Shown one piece after another: positions 53,351 to 62,630 of a DNA stretch of 64,000 nt. Source of the DNA: an uncultured Lachnospiraceae bacterium. Its GTDB lineage: Bacteria; Bacillota; Clostridia; Lachnospirales; Lachnospiraceae. The notes beneath the pieces are model-generated. The model saw nothing but the letters and a program-made list of their open reading frames with translations, was not told the DNA's origin and made no database searches. The position numbers were made by a program, and so were the translations under genes. The DNA is taken from the NCBI GenBank assembly GCA_910579425.1, contig CAJTVL010000010.1:1-64000 (forward strand), given 5' to 3'. Within the stretch, counting starts at the first letter, position 1; each line of letters opens with the position of its first letter.

Positions 53351-53425
53351 AAAAATGCGATTCTGTGCTATAATTCATTTGTAAAAAATGCGATTTAAGT
53401 GAAAATGCCAGAATAAAAAATGCGA
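53351..53425 (+). repeat. Three phased direct repeats, AAAAATGCGA, around a promoter
   Basis: AAAAATGCGA occurs at 53351-53360, 53384-53393 and 53416-53425, repeat spacing 33 and 32 bp, close to three helical turns each. A TATAAT (53369-53374) lies between copies one and two. The last copy ends 17 bp before the start of the chimeric AAA gene. Repeats on one face of the helix suggest cooperative binding by an unknown regulator. Confidence 0.55.
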
Positions 53426-53441
53426 CTTGATCGGAGGCGGC

Positions 53442-54879
53442 ATGTTTAAACGAAAAATATACGATAAGATGCTTGAATGGAAAAGAGATTCGAATGGAAA
53501 AACGGCTCTTTTGATAGAAGGGGCACGCCGTGTCGGGAAATCAACCGTGGCAGAAGAGTTCGCACGAAAGGAATATGAAAGTTACATCTTGATTGATTTT
53601 TCCCAGGCATCCAAAGAAACACGGAGTCTGTTTGATGATATTTCGGACATTAATTATCTTTTCCTGCAATTGCAATTGCAATATAAAACAGATTTGCATG
53701 AGAGAAAATCCGTCATTATTTTTGATGAGGTGCAGTTTTGCCCTATGGCACGTCAGGCGATAAAGTTTCTTGTACAGGATTACAGATATGATTATATCGA
53801 AACAGGTTCTCTGATCTCGATCAGAAAAAATGTGAAAGATATTCTGATTCCGAGCGAGGAACGAAAAATCAGTATGTATCCCATGGATTATGAAGAATTT
53901 CTGTGGGCAGTCGGTGATAATAAGGTCAGGATTTCTGAATTGTGTATAGAGCATACCGATTTGAAGTCAGACAGCAGGAACAATGATAAGGATCATAAGT
54001 TTTATACGGCAATGCTTGATGGGCTTGGCGGTATCCTGAGCAGTGCGTTTAAGGATAATGAATTTCTGGAATTTGCGGTGATAACAGGCTGCCTTCGCAT
54101 TGCAAAGGAGAGTATATTCACAGGTACGAATAACTTTGCCTCCTACTCTGTACTGGATGAGGATTTCTCCGAATACTTTGGATTTTCAGAGGATGAAGTG
54201 GAGGAGATATTGATTGCTGCGGATCAAAAGGATAAGGCAGCCCTGAAAAAGAGAAAAAATGCAAAGCCAAAGAATTATTGGAAGTATACAAGCCATAACT
54301 CGGTTCTGCTTACTTTTGTGGAGCGGACGGATTTTGATATGGCGGAGAAATTTGAGACACTTCTAAATGGCGGAACGGTAACGGAGCGGATTTCTGACGA
54401 ACTTACCCATGACACGCTCCATGCATCGGAGGATAATCTGTGGAGTGTGCTGCTCATGACCGGATATATCACAAAGACAAGCCCTGGGGAAGAAGGGGAA
54501 GCGGTTTGTCTCAGAATTCCTAACAGGGAGATCGCGTCTGTTATGGAACACCATCAGCTGCAATGACTATCACGAGGATTATTATCATGCGTTTCTTGCG
54601 GGTATCTTTGTGGGACGCGGATATCATGTGGAGTCAAACAAAGAGAAAGGATTGGGAAGGCCGGACATATTGCTGAAGGATAAAAGAAACCGCCGGGCAA
54701 TCATCATAGAAGCAAAGAAATCGAGAAGGGAATCCGATATGGAGAAGGACTGTGAGGAAGCGACCGGCCAGATGATCAGAGAGCAATATGCAGAGGGGCT
54801 TTATGGTTATACACAGATTTTCTGCTATGGGATTTCGTTTTTTCAGAAGCAGGCAAAGGTGAAAAAATTTTGTAACTGA
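53442..54879 (+). pseudogene. Chimeric AAA ATPase/PD-(D/E)XK nuclease gene
   Basis: Residues 1-160 of the first frame (53442-54566, GGAGG upstream) match AAA_14-type ATPases: Walker A GARRVGKST, Walker B SVIIFDEVQFCP, and MYPMDYEEFLWAVGD. After that it passes into the C-terminal part of the other large family, AAA-ATPase_like (ITGCLRIAKESIFTGTNNF, then YFGFSEDEVEEIL, KPKNYWKYTSHN and RIPNREIASV). A different frame (about 54565-54879) continues with the PD-(D/E)XK domain (YHAFLAGIFVGRGYHVESNKE, GRPDILLK and AIIIEAKKS), lacking the usual linker. So two genes were joined and the product is frameshifted before the nuclease. The first frame alone gives 374 residues that may still be made. Confidence 0.65.
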
Positions 54880-54892
54880 TAAATTTTTATCA
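54877..54892. promoter_or_regulatory. Inverted repeat upstream of the Wadjet operon
   Basis: TGATAAA-TT-TTTATCA is a perfect dyad 50 bp before the jetA start. It could be an operator or, in part, the end of the preceding transcript. No canonical promoter is obvious in the gap. Confidence 0.3.
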
Positions 54893-54941
54893 TAAAAACA
54901 GGACTGCCGGGAAAGGACAGTTCCATGCTATGGAGGCACAC

Positions 54942-56360
54942 ATGTTTCAGGTTATCCCGGAAAATTTTTTTGTACCGCTGGCTTCTCCCAATAAAGCAAT
55001 CTATTGGGAGTGCCTGATCAAGCTGTTTTCGGTTATGAACCACCAGCTTTCTTTTGGTGTGGAAAGAGACATTCTGGTGCAGGAATTGCAGTATTATTTC
55101 GACCAGGAACAGGCGCTTGCCATAGAAGAAGAGGAATTTGACGGTAAGAACAGCCGCGACAAGGCTAATTGGATGCTTCGAAGGCTGGAATATTACGGGT
55201 GGATCGAGATTGAAACGGATAAAAGCTATGTACAGCGGGCTGGCTTTCAGGAATACGCCGTAAAAATGATCAAGACCCTTCTGGAAATTGAGGAGGGGAA
55301 ACAGATCGAATATCAGGGGTACATTTACACTATCTACAGCCTGGTGCGCAGCAATACGGATAATCCGGGAATTGTGTTGTTATCCATTCTTGAAAATACG
55401 GATATGCTGATTACAGGACTGAAAAATTTAAATTCCGGTATCAAGCATTACATAGATGAACTCACAAAGTACAGGACGCCGGCAGAAATCATGGATGTGC
55501 TGTTTAATGATTATATTGAAAATATTGTGGACAAGGCGTATCATCGTCTTCTGACCTCCGATAACGTGTCCAAATTCCGGCCGGAGATTGTGGAACGTCT
55601 GGAGAGCAAGAGCCGCAACAAAGCCTATATTGAGAAGGCCGGTGCGGAGCTTGCCGCAATCCGTGAGGTTTCGAAGGAGCAGGCGCAGGAGTTGGTGTAT
55701 CAGTACATTCATGATATTATCAATGCTTTCCAGAATATGGACGATATTCTGACTGAAATAAACCGTAAAAACACACAATACCAGAAAGCGGCAATCAACC
55801 GGGCGAAGTTTTATCTGATTGGCGGCGAGGATGTAAGAGGGCAGCTGAAAGAGATCCTGTCGGAGATAAACGAAAAGATCAATGCAAAGGGCATGGAGTT
55901 AGGCGGTATTTACCGCATTTCCTTTCTGGATGAAATGATCCGAATATACAGTTCGGGCGTATTAGACGAAAAATCCCTGTTTGTGCCTATTGAAGGAAAA
56001 AAAGAATTTAAGCCTGTGGAACTTCTGAATGAGCTGCCGGATGCAAAGCTGCGGCAGGAAAAATTAAAGAAGATGATGGAAAAGATGGAGCGGGTGCTGA
56101 ATCCGGAAAAGATAAATCTCTATGTGCTGGACTGCCTGCAGGGAAGAGGACGGATGATGGCGTCGGAATTACCGCTTGCGACCACGGAGGACTTTGTATA
56201 TCTGATTTATATCCGGCTGTATGGTCAGCGAAAAAACATGAAGTACGCGGTAGAGGCAGGTAAGGATGTTGAGGTAAACGGATACCGGTTCCGGGATTAT
56301 ACGATCCATAAAAAGGAGGAACGAGATGGACTTTTTAGAGGGAATGCTGCAAAAGGATAA
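54942..56360 (+). CDS. jetA: Wadjet system protein JetA
   Basis: A 472-residue protein; the start at 54942 (MFQVIPENFFVPLASPNK) has GGAGG 5 nt upstream, within the longer ORF beginning at 54930. It matches the DUF5716-type JetA of clostridial Wadjet systems: a winged-helix-rich N-terminus and helical C-terminus, equivalent to the MukF/ScpA kleisin. JetA joins the two heads of the SMC-like JetC and recruits JetB. It is followed by jetB with a 35-nt overlap. All four genes are intact. Confidence 0.9.
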   Translation: MFQVIPENFFVPLASPNKAIYWECLIKLFSVMNHQLSFGVERDILVQELQYYFDQEQALAIEEEEFDGKNSRDKANWMLRRLEYYGWIEIETDKSYVQRAGFQEYAVKMIKTLLEIEEGKQIEYQGYIYTIYSLVRSNTDNPGIVLLSILENTDMLITGLKNLNSGIKHYIDELTKYRTPAEIMDVLFNDYIENIVDKAYHRLLTSDNVSKFRPEIVERLESKSRNKAYIEKAGAELAAIREVSKEQAQELVYQYIHDIINAFQNMDDILTEINRKNTQYQKAAINRAKFYLIGGEDVRGQLKEILSEINEKINAKGMELGGIYRISFLDEMIRIYSSGVLDEKSLFVPIEGKKEFKPVELLNELPDAKLRQEKLKKMMEKMERVLNPEKINLYVLDCLQGRGRMMASELPLATTEDFVYLIYIRLYGQRKNMKYAVEAGKDVEVNGYRFRDYTIHKKEERDGLFRGNAAKG

Positions 56361-56940
56361 GGACGAGTTTGTGCGGATCTGCAACAGGCTCCTTGGAAGC
56401 TGTTTCGTATGTAAACGCAATGAGACGTCCAGACGGGATTATTATTTCATTACCCAGCACAGGGAAAAGTTTTCGCAGTACCTGTCAGTGCTTGGCTACC
56501 GGCTGGAAATCAATGAAGAGTATGGCGTGGTGCAGCTTACCAATCCCCAGAATTATAACCGCTACAATATGAAGCTCTTTGAATCCATCATCCTGTTGAT
56601 TCTGCGGATTCTGTATGATGAGAAAAAGCGGGAACTGTCAGTCAGCGATGAAGTCATCATCAATATGGGTGACATTCATGAAAAATTTTTAACCCTCAAA
56701 ATCCGGGATAAAATGATGGATAAGACGACTCTGAGGAATGCCATCAGCACCATGCGAAGGTTCCAACTGGTGGAGGTTTTGGACAAAGAGCTGTCAAACC
56801 AGGATTCCCGGCTGATTATCTACGACTCCATACTGATGGCAGTGCGGGTGGAAGACATCAGGCAGGCATATGAAAAGCTGGAAAATTACAAAAAGGGCGG
56901 AAAAATAAATGAAGAAACTGACGAGAGTGAAGCTGATTAA
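56326..56940 (+). CDS. jetB: Wadjet system protein JetB (DUF4194)
   Basis: The 204-residue protein is a DUF4194 member, a two-winged-helix subunit comparable to MukE. FESIILLILRILYDEKKRELSVSDEVIINMGDIHEKF is the recognisable core. It acts with JetA and JetC as the kleisin-bound part of a DNA loop extruder. AAAAAGGAGGAACG precedes the ATG. It overlaps jetA by 35 nt and jetC by 32 nt, so the order and stoichiometry are probably set by translational coupling. Confidence 0.9.
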   Translation: MDFLEGMLQKDKDEFVRICNRLLGSCFVCKRNETSRRDYYFITQHREKFSQYLSVLGYRLEINEEYGVVQLTNPQNYNRYNMKLFESIILLILRILYDEKKRELSVSDEVIINMGDIHEKFLTLKIRDKMMDKTTLRNAISTMRRFQLVEVLDKELSNQDSRLIIYDSILMAVRVEDIRQAYEKLENYKKGGKINEETDESEAD

Positions 56941-59900
56941 CTGGCACAGGTTTACCAATGCGATGATAGAACTTGAAAATTCCGTTCTGATTTCGGGGGA
57001 AAACGGTGCGGGTAAATCCACGCTGTTGGATGCGATACAGTTCGTGGTAACCTGCTCTGCCAACTATTTCAATAAAGCGGCCCATGAGAACGGCAAGCGG
57101 AAGCTGACGGGATATATCCGCTGTAAGACCGGGCGGGAAAACAGGCCCTATGAGAGGACAGGGGAGATCAGCGCCCATGTGGCCCTGGAGTTTTACGAGG
57201 AGAAACGGCAGAAATATTTTATTGTGGGAGCGGTAGTCGATTCCGCTTCGGAGGGGCAGGAGAAGACAGTCCGGTATCTGATGGATGGAGAGCGACTTCA
57301 GGAGGATATGTTTTTTCAGGGAAAGATCCCGAAATCCATTTCCCAATTCCGGACAAGTAACGGAAAGAAAATCAAGACCTGGTGTACCACGGAAAAAGAC
57401 GCCAGGCAAATGATCAAGAACCGTTTCGGCAGGCTGGAAGATAAATTTTTCAAGCTGATTCCCAAGGCCATGGCATTCCGCCCAATCGACGACATTAAGG
57501 ATTTTGTGTATTCCTATGTGCTGGACGAAAAGGAAGTCAATGTGGATATTCTGCGGGAAAACGTAAGAACCTACCAGGAGCTGCAGCACACGCTGGATAA
57601 GATTAAGCTGCGGATGGGCAGACTGGAAAAGATTGAAGGATTCCACAGGCAAGTGGAGGACGGCCTCCACAAGGACAGGATGTATGAGTATTTCCTTGAC
57701 CGGATCGAGGCGGATATTCTGACAGAGGAAATCAGGCGGCTGGAGGATGAGATTGTCCATGACAGCCACAGGCTGGAAAACTGGAACGAGGAAATCGGGG
57801 CCGCCGCAAAGGAGAAAGAACAGCGTCAGGCCATCAGGGACAACCTCTTTGCGGAGCTCGCCGGCGATAAGGATTTTATTGCAAGGGACGAGCAGGAAAA
57901 AAGATTACGGATGCTGGAGGACAAACAGGAAGGCCTGCGGCAGGAACGGCTGCGGCTGATGGAGAGCGTTGATCAGGCGAAGGCCCAGGCCAACCGGCTT
58001 TTGAAGGTGCCGGATGCGGATCCGTGTATCAAAGCCTACTGCGGGCGGTTGGAGGAATTAAAAAAGGCAGCGGATTTGGGCGGATTTAAAGATACCTTGC
58101 AGAAGGTCATTGCCTATAAAAATCAAATGAGCGACAGGGTTTATAAAAGATGTGCAGAGCTGGACGTGATGATCAGAGATTTATCCGGTCAAAAGAAGGA
58201 ATGGGATTTAAAGATAGAGAACCTGATGAAAAAGAAGCTCTCTTACCCGGAGGAGGTTACACGCACGGCCCAGGCCATACGGGAAGAATTTGTCCGGATT
58301 GGCCGGACGCCGGAGCCCAGGATTCTTTGCGAGACGCTGGAAATTACGGACGAGACATGGCGGAATGCGGTGGAGGGCTATTTAAATACACAGAGATTTT
58401 ACATTCTGGTGGAGCCGGACAATTTTGATATTGCGCTGGGAACCTATGACAGATTGCGGAAGGAAAAAAAGACCTACGGTGTGGGGCTGATCAATACGCA
58501 GAATCTGGAAAAATATGACACGCCGCCCGAAGGGTCTCTGGCACAGGTGGTCACTTCCGGAAACAAATACGCAAAACGTTATATCAATATGGTTCTGGGA
58601 AAGGTCATGATGTGTGACCATTACAGCCATTTAAAGAAGTATAAAACCGCAATCACAAAAGAATGTATGCGCTATCAGAATCATGTGGCAAGTGCCATCA
58701 GGCCCTCTGTTTTCGAGATCCCTTATATAGGAAAGAACGCCGTCCGGGTACAGCTCGAGCAGGCGAAAATTAAGAGCAGGGAAATTGAAGACCAGTTAAA
58801 GGAAAAAAAGAGGATTTTGGAGAATCTGGAAGAACTGCTGGGCCCTCTTTCAACGGAAACGGATACAGACATCAAATATCGTGTGGATGTGCTGACAGAA
58901 TGGAAGAATGTATTGCAGGAGATCAGGAACTGCAAGGACAATATTGCAACCCTGGAAAAAAATTCCGGAATGATTCTCAAAAAGATTCAGCTCTCGGAGC
59001 TGGAAAAGATTATTAAGGAAATAGAGGGACAGATTTCCGGTTGTAACCGCAGGGTGGGGCAGACACAGCAGAAGATAGAGAATACGAAAGGAATCCTTGC
59101 ACAGAAACAGGCCGCCCTGGTGGAGCAGCAGGCTCTGTGCATGGAGGACAGCGTCAGATATGAAAACGATATTGTCCTCTGGAATCATGATTATGAGAAG
59201 CAGTTAAAGGATAAGAGCTGCGAGCAGTTTAAGGATAACTTTGTGCGCAGGAGAAAAGCGAATCAGACCACCATCGCCAAGTGTACGGAGTCCATGACAA
59301 ACAGCATGGTGGAATACAAAACAGCCCATGATTTCGGCGGGGCGGCTACGCTGGAGGGCTATGGGGAGTTCGAGGCGGAATACAGCAAGCTGAAAAACTC
59401 GGAGCTGCTCAGCTATGAGGAAAAGGTGGAAAACGCGAGACTCTCCGCCGAGGAAGAGTTCAGGGAGCAGTTCCTTGCCAAGCTTCAGGAGAATATGAAA
59501 AATGCCCAGACCGAATTTAAGGAGCTGAACAGGGCACTTAAGGACATTCATTTCAGCAATGAAAAATATGAATTTCTTTTTATGCCCAGCAAAAGATACC
59601 GCCACTATTATGAGATGATCATGGATGATTTTAACGCCATACAGGGAGAGTCTATTTTCAGTGGCTTGTTCCATGAAAGCCACAGGGAAGTGATCGACGA
59701 ACTCTTTGAACGTCTGGCGCTGGACAATGAAAACAGCGCCAGAGCCCTGGATGAATTTACGGATTACAGAACCTATATGGACTATGACATCCGTATCCTT
59801 CACAGTGACGACAGCTATTCTCTGTATTCCAAGGTGTGCGAGGAAAAGAGCGGCGGAGAAACCCAGACGCCTTTCTATGTGACGGTTGCCGCTTCTTTTG

Positions 59901-60151
59901 TCCAACTGTACCGAAACGGCATTGGCGGCGAAGCCGTAGGCCTGGTCATGTTTGACGAGGCTTTTAACAACATGGATGATGAGAGAATCGGCGGAGTGCT
60001 GGAATTTTTGCGAAGGCTTCCCCTTCAGATACTGATCGCCGCGCCGCCGGATAAGATCCAGTACATCAGCCCTTTTGTGGAAGAAACACTTTTGATTATG
60101 ACGGATGAAAAAGTGAGCTTTGCGGAGAGATATTACAATGGCGCAGTATGA
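56909..60151 (+). CDS. jetC: Wadjet system SMC-like ATPase JetC
   Basis: A 1080-residue SMC-like motor. Walker A ISGENGAGKSTLLDAIQFVV spans about residues 29-48, two long coiled coils meet at a hinge near residue 500-560, and the C-terminal head has the signature EKSGGETQTPFYV and Walker B VGLVMFDEAFNNMDDERI. In Wadjet the ATPase extrudes DNA loops with JetA/JetB to recognise small circular molecules. jetD follows with a 14-nt overlap. Confidence 0.95.
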   Translation: MKKLTRVKLINWHRFTNAMIELENSVLISGENGAGKSTLLDAIQFVVTCSANYFNKAAHENGKRKLTGYIRCKTGRENRPYERTGEISAHVALEFYEEKRQKYFIVGAVVDSASEGQEKTVRYLMDGERLQEDMFFQGKIPKSISQFRTSNGKKIKTWCTTEKDARQMIKNRFGRLEDKFFKLIPKAMAFRPIDDIKDFVYSYVLDEKEVNVDILRENVRTYQELQHTLDKIKLRMGRLEKIEGFHRQVEDGLHKDRMYEYFLDRIEADILTEEIRRLEDEIVHDSHRLENWNEEIGAAAKEKEQRQAIRDNLFAELAGDKDFIARDEQEKRLRMLEDKQEGLRQERLRLMESVDQAKAQANRLLKVPDADPCIKAYCGRLEELKKAADLGGFKDTLQKVIAYKNQMSDRVYKRCAELDVMIRDLSGQKKEWDLKIENLMKKKLSYPEEVTRTAQAIREEFVRIGRTPEPRILCETLEITDETWRNAVEGYLNTQRFYILVEPDNFDIALGTYDRLRKEKKTYGVGLINTQNLEKYDTPPEGSLAQVVTSGNKYAKRYINMVLGKVMMCDHYSHLKKYKTAITKECMRYQNHVASAIRPSVFEIPYIGKNAVRVQLEQAKIKSREIEDQLKEKKRILENLEELLGPLSTETDTDIKYRVDVLTEWKNVLQEIRNCKDNIATLEKNSGMILKKIQLSELEKIIKEIEGQISGCNRRVGQTQQKIENTKGILAQKQAALVEQQALCMEDSVRYENDIVLWNHDYEKQLKDKSCEQFKDNFVRRRKANQTTIAKCTESMTNSMVEYKTAHDFGGAATLEGYGEFEAEYSKLKNSELLSYEEKVENARLSAEEEFREQFLAKLQENMKNAQTEFKELNRALKDIHFSNEKYEFLFMPSKRYRHYYEMIMDDFNAIQGESIFSGLFHESHREVIDELFERLALDNENSARALDEFTDYRTYMDYDIRILHSDDSYSLYSKVCEEKSGGETQTPFYVTVAASFVQLYRNGIGGEAVGLVMFDEAFNNMDDERIGGVLEFLRRLPLQILIAAPPDKIQYISPFVEETLLIMTDEKVSFAERYYNGAV

Positions 60152-61388
60152 CAGGTATGTGATCGGGAAGCTTTTGGACACCTATGAGTCCAGCCTGCTT
60201 TCCACGGGAGAAAACAGAAGAAATATTCATATAGAATTCCGGTTTACGAAGAAAGGGGTACCGGCTTACTTTGACGAGAGCTCCGGGGAGTATGAAAAGA
60301 TTCACCTGTTCATGGAAGATCTCGAAGAGAAGCAATTGCTCCGGATCTGCTGGAAGGATCAGCGCAAAGGGCATATTATCACGAAAGTACGGCTGAATAT
60401 GGACAGGCTGAAGGAGGCATATGCTTATGTAAGCCGCACACCCAGAAATGATATGGCGGCCGGACACAGGCGGCTTTTGGAAGAATGTATCAGACAAAAC
60501 CCGGCTCCGGTCTGCCGGGCCTTTGCCGTGTATTTGCTGGGGCGGCTGGGGGAACATAAATCCGTGAAGGAATTTGTGGATTTGAATGATATAGCTTCCA
60601 CAAAACAATTGCTCTCTGCCATACAGGCGGTTGAGGAGAATAAGGAACAGTTGTATCTCAGGGAGTTTTCCATTCGCTGTTTCCAGGACTCCAAGGCATT
60701 TGAAAAGATTTCAGGCAGGGTTGCGCACGTATTCAGACAGTTTAAGGAAAACTGTGAGGGAGCAGAGTGGGACGAAATTCTGGCAGAATACGGGATTTAT
60801 CATACGCCCAATTATGTCTATTTAAAGGGAAACATAACGCTTCTTCTGGGAGAAGAAAAAATAGATTTGTCAGTATTAAGGCAAGGAATGGGACTTTCCG
60901 GGGAGGACATTGCCGGGATACGGTTTTACAGTGTGGCAGGGGTGAAAAAGGTGATTACCGTCGAGAATCTTACCACTTATTTTCGCTGGCAGGAGGAAAA
61001 CGCCCTGTTGCTTTATCTGGGCGGTTACCACAATGGGATCCGCCGCGCCCTGCTTAAGGAAATCTATTTAAGATGTCCGGACGCCGATTACTATCATTTC
61101 GGCGACATTGACGCGGGCGGTTTTGAAATTTACCGTGATTTGCGGGAAAAGACGGGAATTCCATTTCAGCCCTATCAGATGGATTTGGAAACGCTGAAAA
61201 CCTATGAGAGTTATGGCAGGCGGCTGACGGAAAATGACCGGAAACGGCTGCAGGGCATTCAGGAGAGAGGGGAGTTTAAGGAACTGATCGGTTATATGCT
61301 GGAACATGATGTGAAGCTGGAGCAGGAGTGTATCAGGTTAAATGGCGAGATTAAGCCCGCAGAAATTCATGAAGTGTCAGAAAATTGA
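60138..61388 (+). CDS. jetD: Wadjet system nuclease JetD (TOPRIM)
   Basis: A 416-residue protein; the start at 60138 (MAQYDRYV) overlaps the end of jetC by 14 nt. The N-terminal half is a DUF3322-like arm region; the C-terminal half is a TOPRIM domain (DUF2220) with Glu276 in ITVENLTTYF and Asp323-x-Asp325 in HFGDIDAGGFEIYRDL. JetD cuts plasmid DNA trapped by JetABC. All catalytic residues are present, so the system appears active. Confidence 0.95.
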   Translation: MAQYDRYVIGKLLDTYESSLLSTGENRRNIHIEFRFTKKGVPAYFDESSGEYEKIHLFMEDLEEKQLLRICWKDQRKGHIITKVRLNMDRLKEAYAYVSRTPRNDMAAGHRRLLEECIRQNPAPVCRAFAVYLLGRLGEHKSVKEFVDLNDIASTKQLLSAIQAVEENKEQLYLREFSIRCFQDSKAFEKISGRVAHVFRQFKENCEGAEWDEILAEYGIYHTPNYVYLKGNITLLLGEEKIDLSVLRQGMGLSGEDIAGIRFYSVAGVKKVITVENLTTYFRWQEENALLLYLGGYHNGIRRALLKEIYLRCPDADYYHFGDIDAGGFEIYRDLREKTGIPFQPYQMDLETLKTYESYGRRLTENDRKRLQGIQERGEFKELIGYMLEHDVKLEQECIRLNGEIKPAEIHEVSEN

Positions 61389-61500
61389 TAGACTTTGTTA
61401 TTCGGTTATGTTATATTGAAACAAGGATACCGCAATCCTATTGGTTCCAGACGGTTTCACAGCGATGCGAGAGTATATTCATAATCAGGAGGTGATTTTC

Positions 61501-61692
61501 ATGCCTGGTATGTCAGATATTATAAGAGATTCTGTAGTTGATTTTTCAAGATTGCAAGATTGGATGATTTCAGCGAAAAAAAATAAGGATCATGAAACAT
61601 ACGAATTGATGTATAAGCGGTATATCGAATTAAAAGTTATTTTATCAACGGCAGGCGTTAATCTTGCAGAACTGGATAAGATCAAAGAGTAG
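61501..61692 (+). CDS. Small conserved-looking hypothetical protein
   Basis: A 63-residue protein with an ideal ribosome site (AGGAGGTGAT, 7 nt) before the ATG at 61501. It is mostly helical: IIRDSVVDFSRLQDWMISAKKNKDHETYELMYKRYIELKVILSTAGVNLAELDKIKE. Clean codon structure and a terminator after it suggest a real gene. I do not recognise a family. It follows the Wadjet operon by 112 bp but need not be functionally linked. Confidence 0.7.
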   Translation: MPGMSDIIRDSVVDFSRLQDWMISAKKNKDHETYELMYKRYIELKVILSTAGVNLAELDKIKE

Positions 61693-61710
61693 AATGAATG
61701 ATTTTTTAGA

Positions 61711-61741
61711 GGAGCGTGGCTTTTATCACGCTCCTGCTTTT
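61711..61741 (+). terminator. Terminator after the small gene
   Basis: GGAGCGTG (61711-61718) pairs with CACGCTCC (61727-61734), followed by TGCTTTT. Confidence 0.8.
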
Positions 61742-61752
61742 GTATGAGGTGC

Positions 61753-61930
61753 AATGTAAAAAAACGAAAAACCCCCAAAACCGCGCCTTGGCAGTTTTGA
61801 GGGCTTTTTTAGGGGAGGATATATCCACCCCAAGGGGAGGATAAGTATTTCTTTTATCATAGGTACCAGCGGTTCCCTGTCGGGAACCGCCTGATCAAAG
61901 GAGGGGGTTCCATTGACTATTAGTATTATT
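61753..61930 (-). ncRNA. Candidate minus-strand small RNA with C-rich motifs
   Basis: No protein gene fits 61742-62123. On the minus strand this stretch holds, in order: CCCCCTCCTTT, a perfect GCGGTTCCC-GACA-GGGAACCGC hairpin (61869-61890), TCCTCCCC twice (61812-61819 and 61834-61841), and a strong terminator stem (61772-61803) followed by TTTTTCGTTTTTTT. C-rich motifs complementary to ribosome sites, plus a U-rich terminator, are features of regulatory sRNAs such as csRNAs. I find no convincing minus promoter (best is a TATAAC near 61947-61952), and one C-rich motif can pair with GGGG beside it. The terminator is also usable on the plus strand. Confidence 0.3.
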
Positions 61931-61969
61931 ACCCATCAAATCCCTGTTATACATTCCGGATAAAAAAAA

Positions 61970-61998
61970 TTTACTTTTTTTTCAATATAAGGTATACT
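61970..61998 (+). promoter_or_regulatory. Promoter of the SEC-C protein gene
   Basis: TTTACT (61970-61975) and TATACT (61993-61998), 17 bp apart, about 126 bp before the start codon, leaving a leader with a small TATCTGGAA-containing hairpin region of no clear function. Confidence 0.5.
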
Positions 61999-62123
61999 GA
62001 GGGCAGAGTCTACAGCCACCGCCCCGGAAATAACGGGTGTCGGATACCTGAAAATAGATGCCGGACAGCGGAGCGGGAGAGCGGCTGTGATACAATATCT
62101 GGAACGACAGGGAGGAAAGACAA

Positions 62124-62630
62124 ATGGAACTGCTAAAAAAATGGCGTGAAACGGCCTACTCACAGACAGCCAATAAAGGAGATCTGCAAAGGCTCTGGGA
62201 CGATTATTTCCAAAAGGAAAAAGAAATTTACGCACAGCTTTTGACGAATCCGGATGAAGAGGTGAAGGGCACGGTCAGAGAGCTGGCAGAAAAATACGAT
62301 GTGGATATTATGACTATGACAGGCTTTCTGGACGGCATCAATGACAGCCTGAAGGAAGCCAATCCCATTGAGGAGATGGAAGAGGATACCCAGGTAAGTC
62401 TTGTCTTTGAAAAGGAGCTTCTGTATAAAAATATGGTGGCGGCCGGGGCGGACTGGCTTTACGAGCTGCCAGAGTGGGAACCTATATTTGATGAGGACAA
62501 GCGCAAGGCGCTCTACAGGGAGCAGAAATCCTCCACCACCATCGTGAAACCGGACAAGGTATATCCCAACGATCCCTGTCCCTGCGGAAGCGGCAAGAAA
62601 TACAAAAAGTGCTGTGGAAAGAAAGGCTGA
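62124..62630 (+). CDS. SEC-C motif protein
   Basis: The 168-residue protein is acidic and helical and ends in a SEC-C zinc motif, [13 protein letters not shown]. The same C-terminal motif in SecA binds zinc and ribosomes; small stand-alone SEC-C proteins are of unknown function. GGAGG lies 9 nt before the ATG. It overlaps the next gene by 1 nt (TGATG). Confidence 0.85.
   Translation: MELLKKWRETAYSQTANKGDLQRLWDDYFQKEKEIYAQLLTNPDEEVKGTVRELAEKYDVDIMTMTGFLDGINDSLKEANPIEEMEEDTQVSLVFEKELLYKNMVAAGADWLYELPEWEPIFDEDKRKALYREQKSSTTIVKPDKVYPNDPCPCGSGKKYKKCCGKKG

Noticed and set aside
54877..54892. TGATAAATTTTTATCA as terminator of the chimeric AAA gene
   Set aside because: A 2-nt loop and no following T-run make it a poor terminator; kept only as a possible operator.
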